Assembly: GCA_963823945.1 (NCBI GenBank)
Contig: CAWGNK010000014.1
Span: 62,001 to 126,000, forward strand
DNA length: 64,000 bases
Direction: 5' to 3'
From: Bog-793 sp963823945
GTDB taxonomy: Bacteria > Actinomycetota > Acidimicrobiia > Acidimicrobiales > Bog-793
Shown here: positions 17,428 to 24,733 of the stretch, piece by piece
Numbering within the stretch: the stretch's first letter is position 1
How the letters are laid out: each line of letters starts with the position of its first letter
Program-made: the position numbers and the translations under genes
Notes under the pieces: generated by a model
Databases searched by the model: none
Told to the model about the DNA's origin: nothing
The model's input: only the letters and a program-made list of their open reading frames with translations

Positions 17428-18828
17428 ATGGCGGATTCCGGCGAGCTCGGTGCGATATTCAAGGCCTACGACGTGCGGGGCGTCGTGCCGACCGAGCTCG
17501 ACGCCCGGCGGGCCTTCGCGATCGGGGCCGGGTTCGCCCGCTTCGCCGCCGAGTCCGACGACGCCCGGCGGATCGCCGTCGCCCACGACATGCGGACCTC
17601 GGGCACCATCCTCGCCGGGTCGTTCACCGCCGGCGCCGAGTCCGAGGGCGCCGAGGTCGTCCTTGTCGGGCTGGCTTCGACGGATCTGCTGTACTTCGTC
17701 TCCGGGGTCCTCCAAGTCCCCGGGGCGATGCTCACCGCCTCGCACAACCCGCCGCAGTACAACGGGGTCAAGTTCTGCCGGGCGGGCGCGAAGCCCGTCG
17801 GGCAGGAGACCGGGCTCGGCGCGATCCGCCGCTACGCCGAGGAGAAGCTGGCGACGCTGGGCGCCGCGCTCCCCGCGCCACTTGCGACGGCCGATGGCCG
17901 TGACTGGCCCGGCGAGTTCGCCCGCCACGTCCGTTCCTTCATCGACTGTGCGCGCCTTCTGCCGCTGAAGGTGGCCGCCGACGCCGGCAACGGGATGGGC
18001 GGCCTGATCGCGCCGCGCGTGTTCGAGGGGCTGCCCTGCACCCTCGACCTGCTTTACGGCGAGCTCGACGGGACCTTCCCCCACCACCCGGCGAACCCGA
18101 TCGAACCGGCCAACCTCGTCGACCTGCGCCAGCGGATCCTCGCCACGGCGGCGGACGTGGGCCTCGCCTTCGACGGGGACGCCGACCGCGTCTTTCTCGT
18201 CGACGAGCTCGGCGAGCCGCTCTCGGGTTCGACGACGACGGCGATCGTCGCCCGGGCGATGCTCGCCAAGCACCCCGGCGCGACGGTCCTATACAACGTG
18301 ATCTGCTCGAAGACCGTCGCCGAGGTGATCGCCGAGTGCGGCGGGGTGGGGATCCGCACGCGGGTCGGGCACTCGTTCATCAAGGCCCGGATGGCCGAGA
18401 CGGGGGCCGTCTTCGCGGGCGAGCACTCCGGCCACTACTACTTCCGGGAGAACTACGGGGCGGACTCGGGGATCATCGCCGCCCTCGTCGTGCTCGAGGC
18501 GCTCAGTGCCGCGGCGGTGCCGCTGTCGGAGCTGCGGCGGCCGTTCGAGCGCTACGCCGATTCCGGCGAGCTGAACACCCCCGTGGGTGACACCGCCGCC
18601 GTGATCGCCTCGGTCGCCGCGCACTACGCGGCGCTCGGCCGGCCCGTCGACGAGCTCGACGGGCTGACGGTCGACTCCGGCGACTGGTGGTTCAACATCC
18701 GGCCCTCCAACACCGAGCCGCTGCTGCGACTCAACGTCGAGGCCGCCGACGCCGGGTCCTGCGCCGCACACGTCACCGAGGTCCGCGAGCTCATCGGGCA
18801 GGCCGAAAAGGGCGGTGGGGGTCGGTGA
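17428..18828 (+). CDS. manB: Phosphomannomutase/phosphoglucomutase
   Basis: Interconverts hexose-6- and hexose-1-phosphates; mannose-1-phosphate would feed the guanylyltransferase at 3.1 kb. 466 residues, a four-domain alpha-D-phosphohexomutase. Seen: IFKAYDVRGVVPTEL at the N-terminus, the phosphoserine loop TASHNPPQYNG about residues 111-121 (Ser of ASHNP), the metal loop DGDADR, GEHSGHYYF for substrate choice, and RPSNTEP for phosphate binding. Single-copy actinobacterial enzymes of this type often use both mannose and glucose. The stop overlaps the GTG of the Trm112-like gene. Confidence 0.94.
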   Translation: MADSGELGAIFKAYDVRGVVPTELDARRAFAIGAGFARFAAESDDARRIAVAHDMRTSGTILAGSFTAGAESEGAEVVLVGLASTDLLYFVSGVLQVPGAMLTASHNPPQYNGVKFCRAGAKPVGQETGLGAIRRYAEEKLATLGAALPAPLATADGRDWPGEFARHVRSFIDCARLLPLKVAADAGNGMGGLIAPRVFEGLPCTLDLLYGELDGTFPHHPANPIEPANLVDLRQRILATAADVGLAFDGDADRVFLVDELGEPLSGSTTTAIVARAMLAKHPGATVLYNVICSKTVAEVIAECGGVGIRTRVGHSFIKARMAETGAVFAGEHSGHYYFRENYGADSGIIAALVVLEALSAAAVPLSELRRPFERYADSGELNTPVGDTAAVIASVAAHYAALGRPVDELDGLTVDSGDWWFNIRPSNTEPLLRLNVEAADAGSCAAHVTEVRELIGQAEKGGGGR

Positions 18829-19085
18829 GCCTCGATGCGTTCCTCTTGTCGATCCTCGTCGACCCGGAGGACAAGGGTTCCCTGTGGTACTTCGCCGACG
18901 AGGCGGCCCTCTACAACCCGAGGTTGCGCCGCCGTTACCCCGTGCGCGACGGGATCCCGGTGCTCCTCGTCACCGAGGCGGAGAACGTCGACGACGCCGA
19001 GGCGGCCCGGTTGGCGGCGCGCGAGGCAACCGCCGTCGTCACGGGTACGGGGCCGACGGGCTCACCGGACCCCGCCGGCCACTGA
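18825..19085 (+). CDS. Trm112/UPF0434-like small protein
   Basis: An 86-residue protein with the core of the Trm112 family: LLSILVDPEDKGSLWYF, LYNPRLRRRYPVRDGIPVLL and a DDAEAARL tail. In zinc-binding members the first motif reads CPxDKG; here Cys is replaced by Val-Asp, so zinc binding through that motif is unlikely. Eukaryotic and archaeal relatives activate methyltransferases; the bacterial role is not settled. Translationally coupled to manB through GTGA, the same pairing found in other actinobacteria. The variable C-terminal 25 residues are probably disordered. Confidence 0.8.
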   Translation: MSLDAFLLSILVDPEDKGSLWYFADEAALYNPRLRRRYPVRDGIPVLLVTEAENVDDAEAARLAAREATAVVTGTGPTGSPDPAGH

Positions 19086-19135
19086 AGGGTGAAGGGCGAG
19101 CTGCCCGGGCGACAGCTCCCCACTACGCTCCCGGC

Positions 19136-19636
19136 GTGCGCGGGCTGAGAAGCATCACCGTCGGGGTGATAATCGCCGTAGGGAGTGCAAGCGGGATTGC
19201 CTCGATGACTGCAGCGGTTGCCTTCGCGTCACCGGCGGTTGCCACCAGGTCCGGAAAGCCGATCAAACCCCCGGTGATACACGAGGACTTCATTCCTCTC
19301 CTCCCGTGCAACCAGGACACCACCATCGGCATGGAAGGTTGCGGGGAGCGTCTCACTCTTGCCCGAGACAAGCGAATCGACCGCGAGGTCGCACTCATCT
19401 TCAAACTCTTGGGCTCTAATGCCCCTCGTCGGGATCTTGCAGCTGCCCAGACCGCCTGGCTCAAGTACCGCTCGGCAGACTGCACGAGCCAGTCCGATGT
19501 CTTCAAAGGCGGAAGCTTGGCGCTGGTCGTGTACGTAGGGTGTTTCGCCAACGACGACCTCGCTCGTATCGCGGACCTCAAGCTTCTCTACAAGGATCTC
19601 GTGGAGGGCCGCACGGTCGTTCCGCCCTTTCCATAG
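19136..19636 (+). CDS. Secreted LprI/DUF1311-like protein
   Basis: A 166-residue exported protein. A signal peptide covers about residues 1-35 (VGVIIAVGSASGIAS and AVAFASPAVA). The mature part has the DUF1311/LprI layout: CNQDTTIGMEGCGERLTLA, then AAQTAWLKYRSADCT and later VGCFANDDLARIADL, with four Cys placed as in lysozyme-inhibitor-like members. The role may be lysozyme inhibition or envelope protection; this is family knowledge, not shown here. TACGCT at 19124-19129 lies 6 nt before the GTG start. Base composition and codon choice (aaactcttg, aatgcccct) are clearly less G+C-rich than in neighbours, a sign of recent transfer. Confidence 0.75.
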   Translation: MRGLRSITVGVIIAVGSASGIASMTAAVAFASPAVATRSGKPIKPPVIHEDFIPLLPCNQDTTIGMEGCGERLTLARDKRIDREVALIFKLLGSNAPRRDLAAAQTAWLKYRSADCTSQSDVFKGGSLALVVYVGCFANDDLARIADLKLLYKDLVEGRTVVPPFP

Positions 19637-19649
19637 CCGTCAGTGAGAA

Positions 19650-19678
19650 GGCGACGGCAAGGCCCACTGGTCGCCCTT
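19650..19678 (+). terminator. Weak hairpin after the LprI-like gene
   Basis: GGCGAC at 19650-19655 can pair with GTCGCC at 19670-19675, followed by CTTT. The 6-bp stem and 14-nt loop make it only a possible terminator. Confidence 0.25.
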
Positions 19679-19719
19679 TGCCCCTCACCCCAAGGTCGCA
19701 GTGGCTAGTCGGAGATTGC

Positions 19720-19754
19720 GGGCGTCGGTTCTCCGACGCGAACCCCCGACGCCC
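19720..19754 (+). promoter_or_regulatory. Mutually exclusive hairpins upstream of ahcY
   Basis: GGGCGTCGG (19720-19728) can pair with the near copy CCGACGC (19733-19739, 7 bp, loop TTCT) or the far copy CCGACGCCC (19746-19754, 9 bp). The two pairings exclude each other. The wider stretch 19637-19867 holds no convincing gene, although it lies in the lower-G+C patch that begins with the LprI-like gene. Confidence 0.4.
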
Positions 19755-19867
19755 AGGTGGTGACGACATTGAGAACTCTGCCAGAGGCGCCTGGCGAGGA
19801 CTTCCCACGCCCGCGGTCCAGGCGATCGGCGGGGCCGCGCCGGGTCTCCCGAGCCGGGCCGAGCCAC

Positions 19868-19974
19868 TACCCTGAGATGACAGGGCCGCCCGAACCGGCG
19901 AGCATGGTCAGAACGATCCCGGTTCCCGACGGCGCGACGCGCGCCAGCAGGGCCCACGACGGAAAGGGTGCAAC
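19868..19974 (+). promoter_or_regulatory. Candidate promoter and about 100-nt leader of ahcY
   Basis: TACCCT (19868-19873) resembles the -10 boxes seen elsewhere in the window. Behind it, CCCTG and CAGGG flank a 6-nt loop, and AACCGG and CCGGTT flank about 20 nt, so the leader can fold. I could not match it to the SAH or SAM riboswitch consensus. The Shine-Dalgarno GGAAAGG at 19961-19967 sits about 8 nt before the GTG start of ahcY. Confidence 0.35.
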
Positions 19975-21279
19975 GTGGCTGAGGGAATGACGACTCGGGA
20001 ACAGGCGACCCCCGGCGACTTCGCCGACGCCAAGCTCGCCGAGCTGGGCCGGCAGAGGATCGCCTGGTCGAGCGCGAACATGCCGGTCCTCGAGTCGATC
20101 GCCAAACGCTTCGCGACGGAGAAGCCGCTCGCCGGGGCGACGATCGCCGCCTGCCTCCACATCACGACCGAGACGGCGAACCTGTTGCGGACACTGAAGG
20201 CCGGTGGCGCCGAGGTCATCGCCTGCGCATCCAACCCGCTGTCGACCCAGGATGACGTCGCCGCCTCGCTTGTCCTCGACGAGGGGATCGAGACCTACGC
20301 CGTGCGCGGCGAGGACTCGGGCCGCTACTACGCGCACATCGACGCCGCGCTCGACCATCACCCGACGATCACGATGGACGACGGGTGCGACCTCGTCTCG
20401 CGCCTGCACCAGACGCGCCCGGCGCAGGTAGCCGAGGTCGTCGCCGGGACCGAGGAGACGACGACCGGCGTCATCCGTCTGCGCGCGATGGAGCGTGACG
20501 GGGCGCTCGGCTACCCGATCATCGCCGTCAACGACGCCGACACGAAGCACATGTTCGACAACCGCTACGGCACGGGGCAGTCGACGCTCGACGGCATCAT
20601 TCGCTCGACGAACGTGTTGTTGGCGGGCTCCCGCGTCGTCGTCGCCGGCTACGGCTACTGCGGCAAGGGCGTCGCCTCGCGGGCTCGCGGCCTCGGCGCC
20701 ATCGTCACGGTCACCGAGATCAACCCGCTGCGGGCCCTGGAAGCGGTGATGGACGGCTTCCTGGTCGCGCCGATGGCGGCGGCAGCACGAGACGGAGAGA
20801 TCTTCATCACCGTGACGGGTGACCGCGACGTGCTGCGCGCCGAGCACTTCGCCGTGATGCCCGACGGCGCGATCGTCGCCAACTCGGGACATTTCGACGT
20901 CGAGATCGATCTCGTCGCGCTCGCCAAGCTCGCCGACGGGCGGCGCCGGCAGGTCCGCCCGAACGTCGAGGAGTTCGCCATCCCCGCGGCCGCCGGCGGG
21001 ACGAAGCGGATCCTCGTCATCGCCGAGGGCCGGCTCGTCAACCTCGGCGGGGCCGAGGGCCACCCGGCGGCGGTGATGGACATGTCGTTCGCCAACCAGT
21101 CGCTCACGATCGAATGGGTGCTCCAGCACCGGGCCGAGCTCGAGCCGTGTGTCTACGACGTGCCGGCCGAGATCGACGAGGAGATCGCCCGCCTGAAGCT
21201 CGCCTCGATGGGGATCGAGGTCGACGTGCTCACCGAGGCGCAGCGGGCCTACCTCAACTCCTGGACCTCGGGCACCTGA
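19975..21279 (+). CDS. ahcY: Adenosylhomocysteinase
   Basis: Hydrolyses S-adenosylhomocysteine to adenosine and homocysteine, relieving product inhibition of methyltransferases such as RsmH. 434 residues. Seen: ACLHITTETANLLRTLK (substrate site), ASNPLSTQDDVAA, ETTTGVIRLRAM, the NAD-binding AGYGYCGKGVASRARGLGA, and NSGHFDVEID. The bacterial short form ends VDVLTEAQRAYLNSW rather than the KPDHYRY seen in long forms. GTG at 19975 is supported by GGAAAGG 8 nt upstream; an ATG five codons on is less well placed. ahcY close to manB is also the mycobacterial order, with the LprI-like gene here in between. Confidence 0.95.
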   Translation: MAEGMTTREQATPGDFADAKLAELGRQRIAWSSANMPVLESIAKRFATEKPLAGATIAACLHITTETANLLRTLKAGGAEVIACASNPLSTQDDVAASLVLDEGIETYAVRGEDSGRYYAHIDAALDHHPTITMDDGCDLVSRLHQTRPAQVAEVVAGTEETTTGVIRLRAMERDGALGYPIIAVNDADTKHMFDNRYGTGQSTLDGIIRSTNVLLAGSRVVVAGYGYCGKGVASRARGLGAIVTVTEINPLRALEAVMDGFLVAPMAAAARDGEIFITVTGDRDVLRAEHFAVMPDGAIVANSGHFDVEIDLVALAKLADGRRRQVRPNVEEFAIPAAAGGTKRILVIAEGRLVNLGGAEGHPAAVMDMSFANQSLTIEWVLQHRAELEPCVYDVPAEIDEEIARLKLASMGIEVDVLTEAQRAYLNSWTSGT

Positions 21280-21287
21280 GGCGGCCG

Positions 21288-21293
21288 TAGACT
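21288..21293 (+). promoter_or_regulatory. -10 hexamer TAGACT ahead of the miaA leader
   Basis: TAGACT starts 9 bp after the ahcY stop. It would place transcription start near 21300 and give a 5' leader of about 150 nt before miaA. Confidence 0.45.
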
Positions 21294-21299
21294 CGGGCC

Positions 21300-21451
21300 G
21301 GGCCGGGAGCGGGTCTGTGGTTGCAAGTCGATGCCAGCCGCAGGCGAAACGACCCACGTAAGGCAACCTGTGGTTGCTGAGCATGGTGCGGCTTAGAGGT
21401 AAGCCCCGCCCACCGGAGTCCACCGGGCTCCGCGTGGAGAAGGAGCGAAGC
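21300..21451 (+). ncRNA. Structured RNA leader of miaA, candidate cis-regulator
   Basis: A 150-nt non-coding stretch dense in hairpins. GGGTC (21311-21315) pairs with GACCC (21351-21355). GCAACC-TGT-GGTTGC is a perfect hairpin at 21363-21377. GGCTTA-GAGG-TAAGCC is a perfect hairpin at 21389-21406. CCACCGGAG (21410-21418) pairs with CTCCG-c-GTGG (21428-21437). The ten-base word CTGTGGTTGC occurs twice, at 21315 and 21368. GCTCC (21427-21431) can instead pair with GGAGC (21442-21446), which contains the miaA Shine-Dalgarno sequence, so the last hairpin could switch ribosome access on and off. It matches no riboswitch consensus I know; a stand-alone small RNA is the alternative. Confidence 0.55.
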
Positions 21452-22522
21452 GTGCCGGACAAGATGGCGCCGGGTCGGCCTCGGCCGACCGCCGCCATTC
21501 GGGGCGTCACCTCCTCGGCGGGCGAGTGTGGGGTCAAAGACCAGGTCAGCCGCTCCCGGCCGACGAAATGCCCCCCGCCCGGTGCCCGCCACCTGTCGCT
21601 CGTCGGCGCGACGGCGACCGGCAAGACGGCGGCGGCCGTGCGCTACGCCCGCCGCCACGCCGACGTCGAACTCGTGTCGGTCGACGCCATCGCCGTCTAC
21701 CGCGGGCTCGACATCGGCACGGCCAAGCCGACCCCCGAGGAGCGACGCGGGGTGACGTGGCATCTCGTCGACTGCTGCGATCCCTCAGAGGAGTTCTCGG
21801 TCGCCCGCTTCCAGGCCGCGGCCCGTGCCGCAATTGACGGCATCGAGGGCCGGCGCCACCGTGCGGTCCTCGTCGGCGGGACCGGCCTCTACCACCGTTC
21901 GCTCGTCGACGACCTGGTCTTCCCCGGGCGCTACCCGGACATCGCGGCGGCGCTGGAAGCTGAGGCCGACGGCCCGGCCGGGCTCGCCGGGCTGTGGGCA
22001 CGGCTCGCCGGGCTCGACCCGGCCGCCGCGTCCCGCGTCTCGCCGACGAACCGCCGCCGCCTGATCCGGGCGCTCGAGGTCGTCGTCGGATCGGGCAAGC
22101 CCTTCAGCGACTCCGGTCCGGGGCTCGGCCACTACGGGCCGACGCGCTTCTGTCTTGTCGGGCTGCGGTTGGGCCGCGAGGAGCTCGACCGGCGGATCGC
22201 GGCCCGGCTCGAGGCGCAGCTCGCCGCCGGGTTCGTCGAGGAGGTCGCGGCCCTGGCGGCGCGGGAGCCGGGACTGTCGCGCACCGCCCGGCAGGCGCTC
22301 GGCTACCGCGAGCTCCTCGGCTTCGTCGCCGGCCGCACGACGCTCGACGAGGCCCGCGCCGAGATCCTGCGCCGCACGCGGGCCTTCGCGCGGCGCCAGG
22401 AGGCCTGGTTCCGCCGCGACCCCCGGATCATCTGGCTCGACGCCGCGCGCGCCGACCTCGACGACGCCCTCGACGAGGCCGTCGGCGCGGTGGGCCGCGC
22501 CGGGGTCGGGGTGCGAGACTGA
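21452..22522 (+). CDS. miaA: tRNA dimethylallyltransferase
   Basis: Transfers a dimethylallyl group to A37 of tRNAs that read UNN codons. Seen: P-loop GATATGKT with Lys58, DAIAVYRGLDIGTAKPT, HLVDCCDPSEEFSVARF, VGGTGLYHRSLVDD and NRRRLIRALEVV. 356 residues from GTG 21452, chosen because AAGGAG at 21440-21445 is 6 nt upstream. This start gives about 46 residues ahead of the P-loop strand that normal MiaA lacks, with low-complexity sequence (PGRPRPTAA). No other ATG or GTG in frame is closer except ATG 21464, so the extension is probably real or a TTG/CTG start is used. First gene of miaA-dapF-hflX. Confidence 0.88.
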   Translation: MPDKMAPGRPRPTAAIRGVTSSAGECGVKDQVSRSRPTKCPPPGARHLSLVGATATGKTAAAVRYARRHADVELVSVDAIAVYRGLDIGTAKPTPEERRGVTWHLVDCCDPSEEFSVARFQAAARAAIDGIEGRRHRAVLVGGTGLYHRSLVDDLVFPGRYPDIAAALEAEADGPAGLAGLWARLAGLDPAAASRVSPTNRRRLIRALEVVVGSGKPFSDSGPGLGHYGPTRFCLVGLRLGREELDRRIAARLEAQLAAGFVEEVAALAAREPGLSRTARQALGYRELLGFVAGRTTLDEARAEILRRTRAFARRQEAWFRRDPRIIWLDAARADLDDALDEAVGAVGRAGVGVRD

Positions 22523-22526
22523 GACC

Positions 22527-23363
22527 GTGGAGCGGTTGGAACTCGGCAAGTACGAGGCGCTCGGGAACGACTTCCTCCTCCTCCTCGACTGGCCCCGGGA
22601 GGGCCGCTTCGACGCCGGGCTCGCCCGGGCGCTCTGCGACCGCCACCGCGGCGTCGGGGCCGACGGGCTGATCCGCCTCTCAGCGCCCCGCGAGGGCGGC
22701 GACCTGCGGATGGACCTTTTGAACGCCGACGGGTCGGGTGCCGAGACGAGCGGCAACGGTCTGCGCTGCGCCGTGCTGTGCGCCGTCGACCACGGGCTCG
22801 TCACGGCGGACCATCTCGTCGTCGAGACGGCGGCGGGCCCGGTTCCGGCCTCGTTCGAGGCGGCCCACGGCGGCCACCCGTTGACCGTGCGGGTCGGGCT
22901 GGGAACCGTCAGGGTCGAGGCGCTGGCGACGCCGGTCGCCGCCCGGCGGGCCTGGCGGGTCCAAGTCGGCAACCCCCACCTCGTGCTCATCGGTGCGACG
23001 GTGGAAGACGTGGATCTCGGCTCGCTCGGCCCGTCCCTCGAGGTCGACGTCCCCGGCGGCCAGAACGTGGAGCTGGTCGCCGTGCGCCCGGGCCGCGACG
23101 AGCTCGACCTCGTCGTGTGGGAACGCGGCGTCGGGCTGACGCTGGCCTGCGGGTCGGGCAGCACCGCCGCCGCGGCGGCCGCCCACACGGCCGGGCTCGT
23201 CGGGGCGGTCGTCGTCGTGCACAACCCCGGCGGCGATCTCGTCGTCGAGCTCGCCGACCGGGCCGGCGGCGTCGGTGCCACGCTCGTGGGACCGGCGAGG
23301 CATGTCGCGCAGGTGTTCGTCGACGGGTTCGGGACCCCGAGGGAGAAGGTCCCCGCCGAGTGA
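22527..23363 (+). CDS. dapF: Diaminopimelate epimerase
   Basis: Converts LL- to meso-diaminopimelate, the last step before lysine and the peptidoglycan building block that MurE adds. 278 residues. The two catalytic cysteines are present: Cys81 in SGNGLRC and Cys208 in TLACGSGST. Also seen are YEALGNDF at the N-terminus, GVGADGLI and GNPHLV. GTG start 4 bp after the miaA stop, stop overlapping hflX, so the three genes are translationally linked. dapD and dapE follow 1.3 kb later, which makes most of the late lysine pathway local. Confidence 0.94.
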   Translation: MERLELGKYEALGNDFLLLLDWPREGRFDAGLARALCDRHRGVGADGLIRLSAPREGGDLRMDLLNADGSGAETSGNGLRCAVLCAVDHGLVTADHLVVETAAGPVPASFEAAHGGHPLTVRVGLGTVRVEALATPVAARRAWRVQVGNPHLVLIGATVEDVDLGSLGPSLEVDVPGGQNVELVAVRPGRDELDLVVWERGVGLTLACGSGSTAAAAAAHTAGLVGAVVVVHNPGGDLVVELADRAGGVGATLVGPARHVAQVFVDGFGTPREKVPAE

Positions 23364-24667
23364 CGCTCATCGAGCGCCAGTTCCGGGAGCGGATCGTGCT
23401 CGTGGGCGTGGTCACCCGTCCGCGCGGTCTCGCCGAGGTCGAGGCGAGCCTCGACGAGCTCAGCCTGCTCATCGACACGGCGGGTGCCGACGAGGCGGCC
23501 CGCGTCGTGCAGTCGCGCGACGCCATCGACCCGGCGACCTACATCGGCCGCGGCAAGGCCGAGGAGCTGCACCTGCTGTGCGAGACGGTCGACGCCGACA
23601 CCGTCGTGTTCGACGACGAACTCAGCCCGGCTCAGCAGCGCAACCTCGAGAAGATCCTCGGCCGCACGGCGATCGACCGGACGGCGGTGATCCTCGACAT
23701 CTTCGCCCAGAACGCCCGGACCGAGGGCGGCCGCGCCCAGGTCGAGCTGGCGCTGCTGCAGTACCGGCTGCCGCGGCTACGGGGCAAGGGGATGACCCTT
23801 TCCCAGCAGGCCGGCGGCATCGGGACCCGGGGACCCGGCGAGACCCAGCTCGAGGTCGACCGCCGGCGCATCACGCAGCGGATCCAGCGGCTGGAGGGCG
23901 TGCTCGGCAACCTCGAGTCGACGCGGCAGACCCAGCGGCGTCGCCGGCGACGGGGGGCCCGCCGGACCGTCTCCCTCGTCGGCTACACGAACACCGGCAA
24001 GTCGACGCTGCTGAACGCCCTGACCGACGCCGACGTGCTCGTCGAGAACCGGCTCTTCGCCACCCTGGACCCGAGGACGCGGCGTCTAGAGCTTGCCGGC
24101 GGCGAGACGGTGCTGTGTTCGGACACCGTCGGTTTCGTGCGCAAACTCCCGCACCAGCTCGTCACCGCCTTCCACTCGACGCTGGAGACGGTCGCCGACT
24201 CGGACCTGCTTGTCCACGTCGTCGACGCCTCGGCGGCGGATCCGGACGGGCAGATCGCGGCCGTGCGCGCGGTGCTCGCCGAGATCGGGGCGGACGCCGT
24301 GCCCGAGATCTTCGCTTTCAACAAGTGCGACCGGGACGCCGCCGCCGCCGACCGGCTCCACCGGCAGCACCCGGATTCGGTCGTTTGCTCGGCGTTGACG
24401 GGGGAGGGCCTCGAGGACCTCTCGCGGGCGATCGGCGACACCCTGCGCGCCCACGACCGCACGGTCGAGCTCGCCGTCCCCTACGACCGCGGCGACGTCG
24501 TGGCCGCCCTGCACCGCGCCGGCGAGGTCCTCGAAAGCCACGACACCGGGTCAGGGCTCGCCGTGCGGGCCCGCCTCGACGAGGCGGGCCGGAGACGTTT
24601 CGCGTCGTTCCTCGCGCCGCTGTCCCGGGTGGGTGACGCCGACGGCTCCGACGGCGGTGCGCCGTGA
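23360..24667 (+). CDS. hflX: GTPase HflX
   Basis: Ribosome-associated GTPase that splits stalled or hibernating ribosomes under stress. 435 residues. N-terminal HflX domain with TYIGRGKAEEL and VVFDDELSPAQQRNLE, then a coiled linker opening GPGETQLEVDRRRI, then the G domain: G1 GYTNTGKST, G3 DTVGFVRKLPH, G4 NKCD, G5 SALTGEG. An Arg run (QRRRRRRGARR) before G1 may touch rRNA. GTG start in a GTGA overlap with dapF. The miaA-dapF-hflX order is conserved in mycobacteria. Confidence 0.94.
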   Translation: MTLIERQFRERIVLVGVVTRPRGLAEVEASLDELSLLIDTAGADEAARVVQSRDAIDPATYIGRGKAEELHLLCETVDADTVVFDDELSPAQQRNLEKILGRTAIDRTAVILDIFAQNARTEGGRAQVELALLQYRLPRLRGKGMTLSQQAGGIGTRGPGETQLEVDRRRITQRIQRLEGVLGNLESTRQTQRRRRRRGARRTVSLVGYTNTGKSTLLNALTDADVLVENRLFATLDPRTRRLELAGGETVLCSDTVGFVRKLPHQLVTAFHSTLETVADSDLLVHVVDASAADPDGQIAAVRAVLAEIGADAVPEIFAFNKCDRDAAAADRLHRQHPDSVVCSALTGEGLEDLSRAIGDTLRAHDRTVELAVPYDRGDVVAALHRAGEVLESHDTGSGLAVRARLDEAGRRRFASFLAPLSRVGDADGSDGGAP

Positions 24668-24711
24668 GCGGTGTCCCGCGGCGGGTTCCGGGCCGCCGCC
24701 ACCGCTCGCGT

Positions 24712-24717
24712 TAGCCT
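24712..24717 (+). promoter_or_regulatory. -10 hexamer TAGCCT for dapD
   Basis: TAGCCT lies 16 nt before the ATG at 24734; here a strong GGGGAGG Shine-Dalgarno (24723-24729) is present, so this transcript has a short leader. Confidence 0.4.
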
Positions 24718-24733
24718 CGGCCGGGGAGGCACG

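Noticed and set aside
19540..19875. ORF overlapping the LprI-like gene and the ahcY upstream region
   Set aside because: It has no start signal, no domain and overlaps a better gene in another frame.
19868..19974. SAH or SAM riboswitch before ahcY
   Set aside because: The conserved core words of these classes were not found; kept only as a foldable leader.
21311..21355. tRNA-like T-loop word (GGTTGCAAGTC) in the miaA leader
   Set aside because: No acceptor, D or anticodon stem can be formed around it and no CCA or discriminator position fits.
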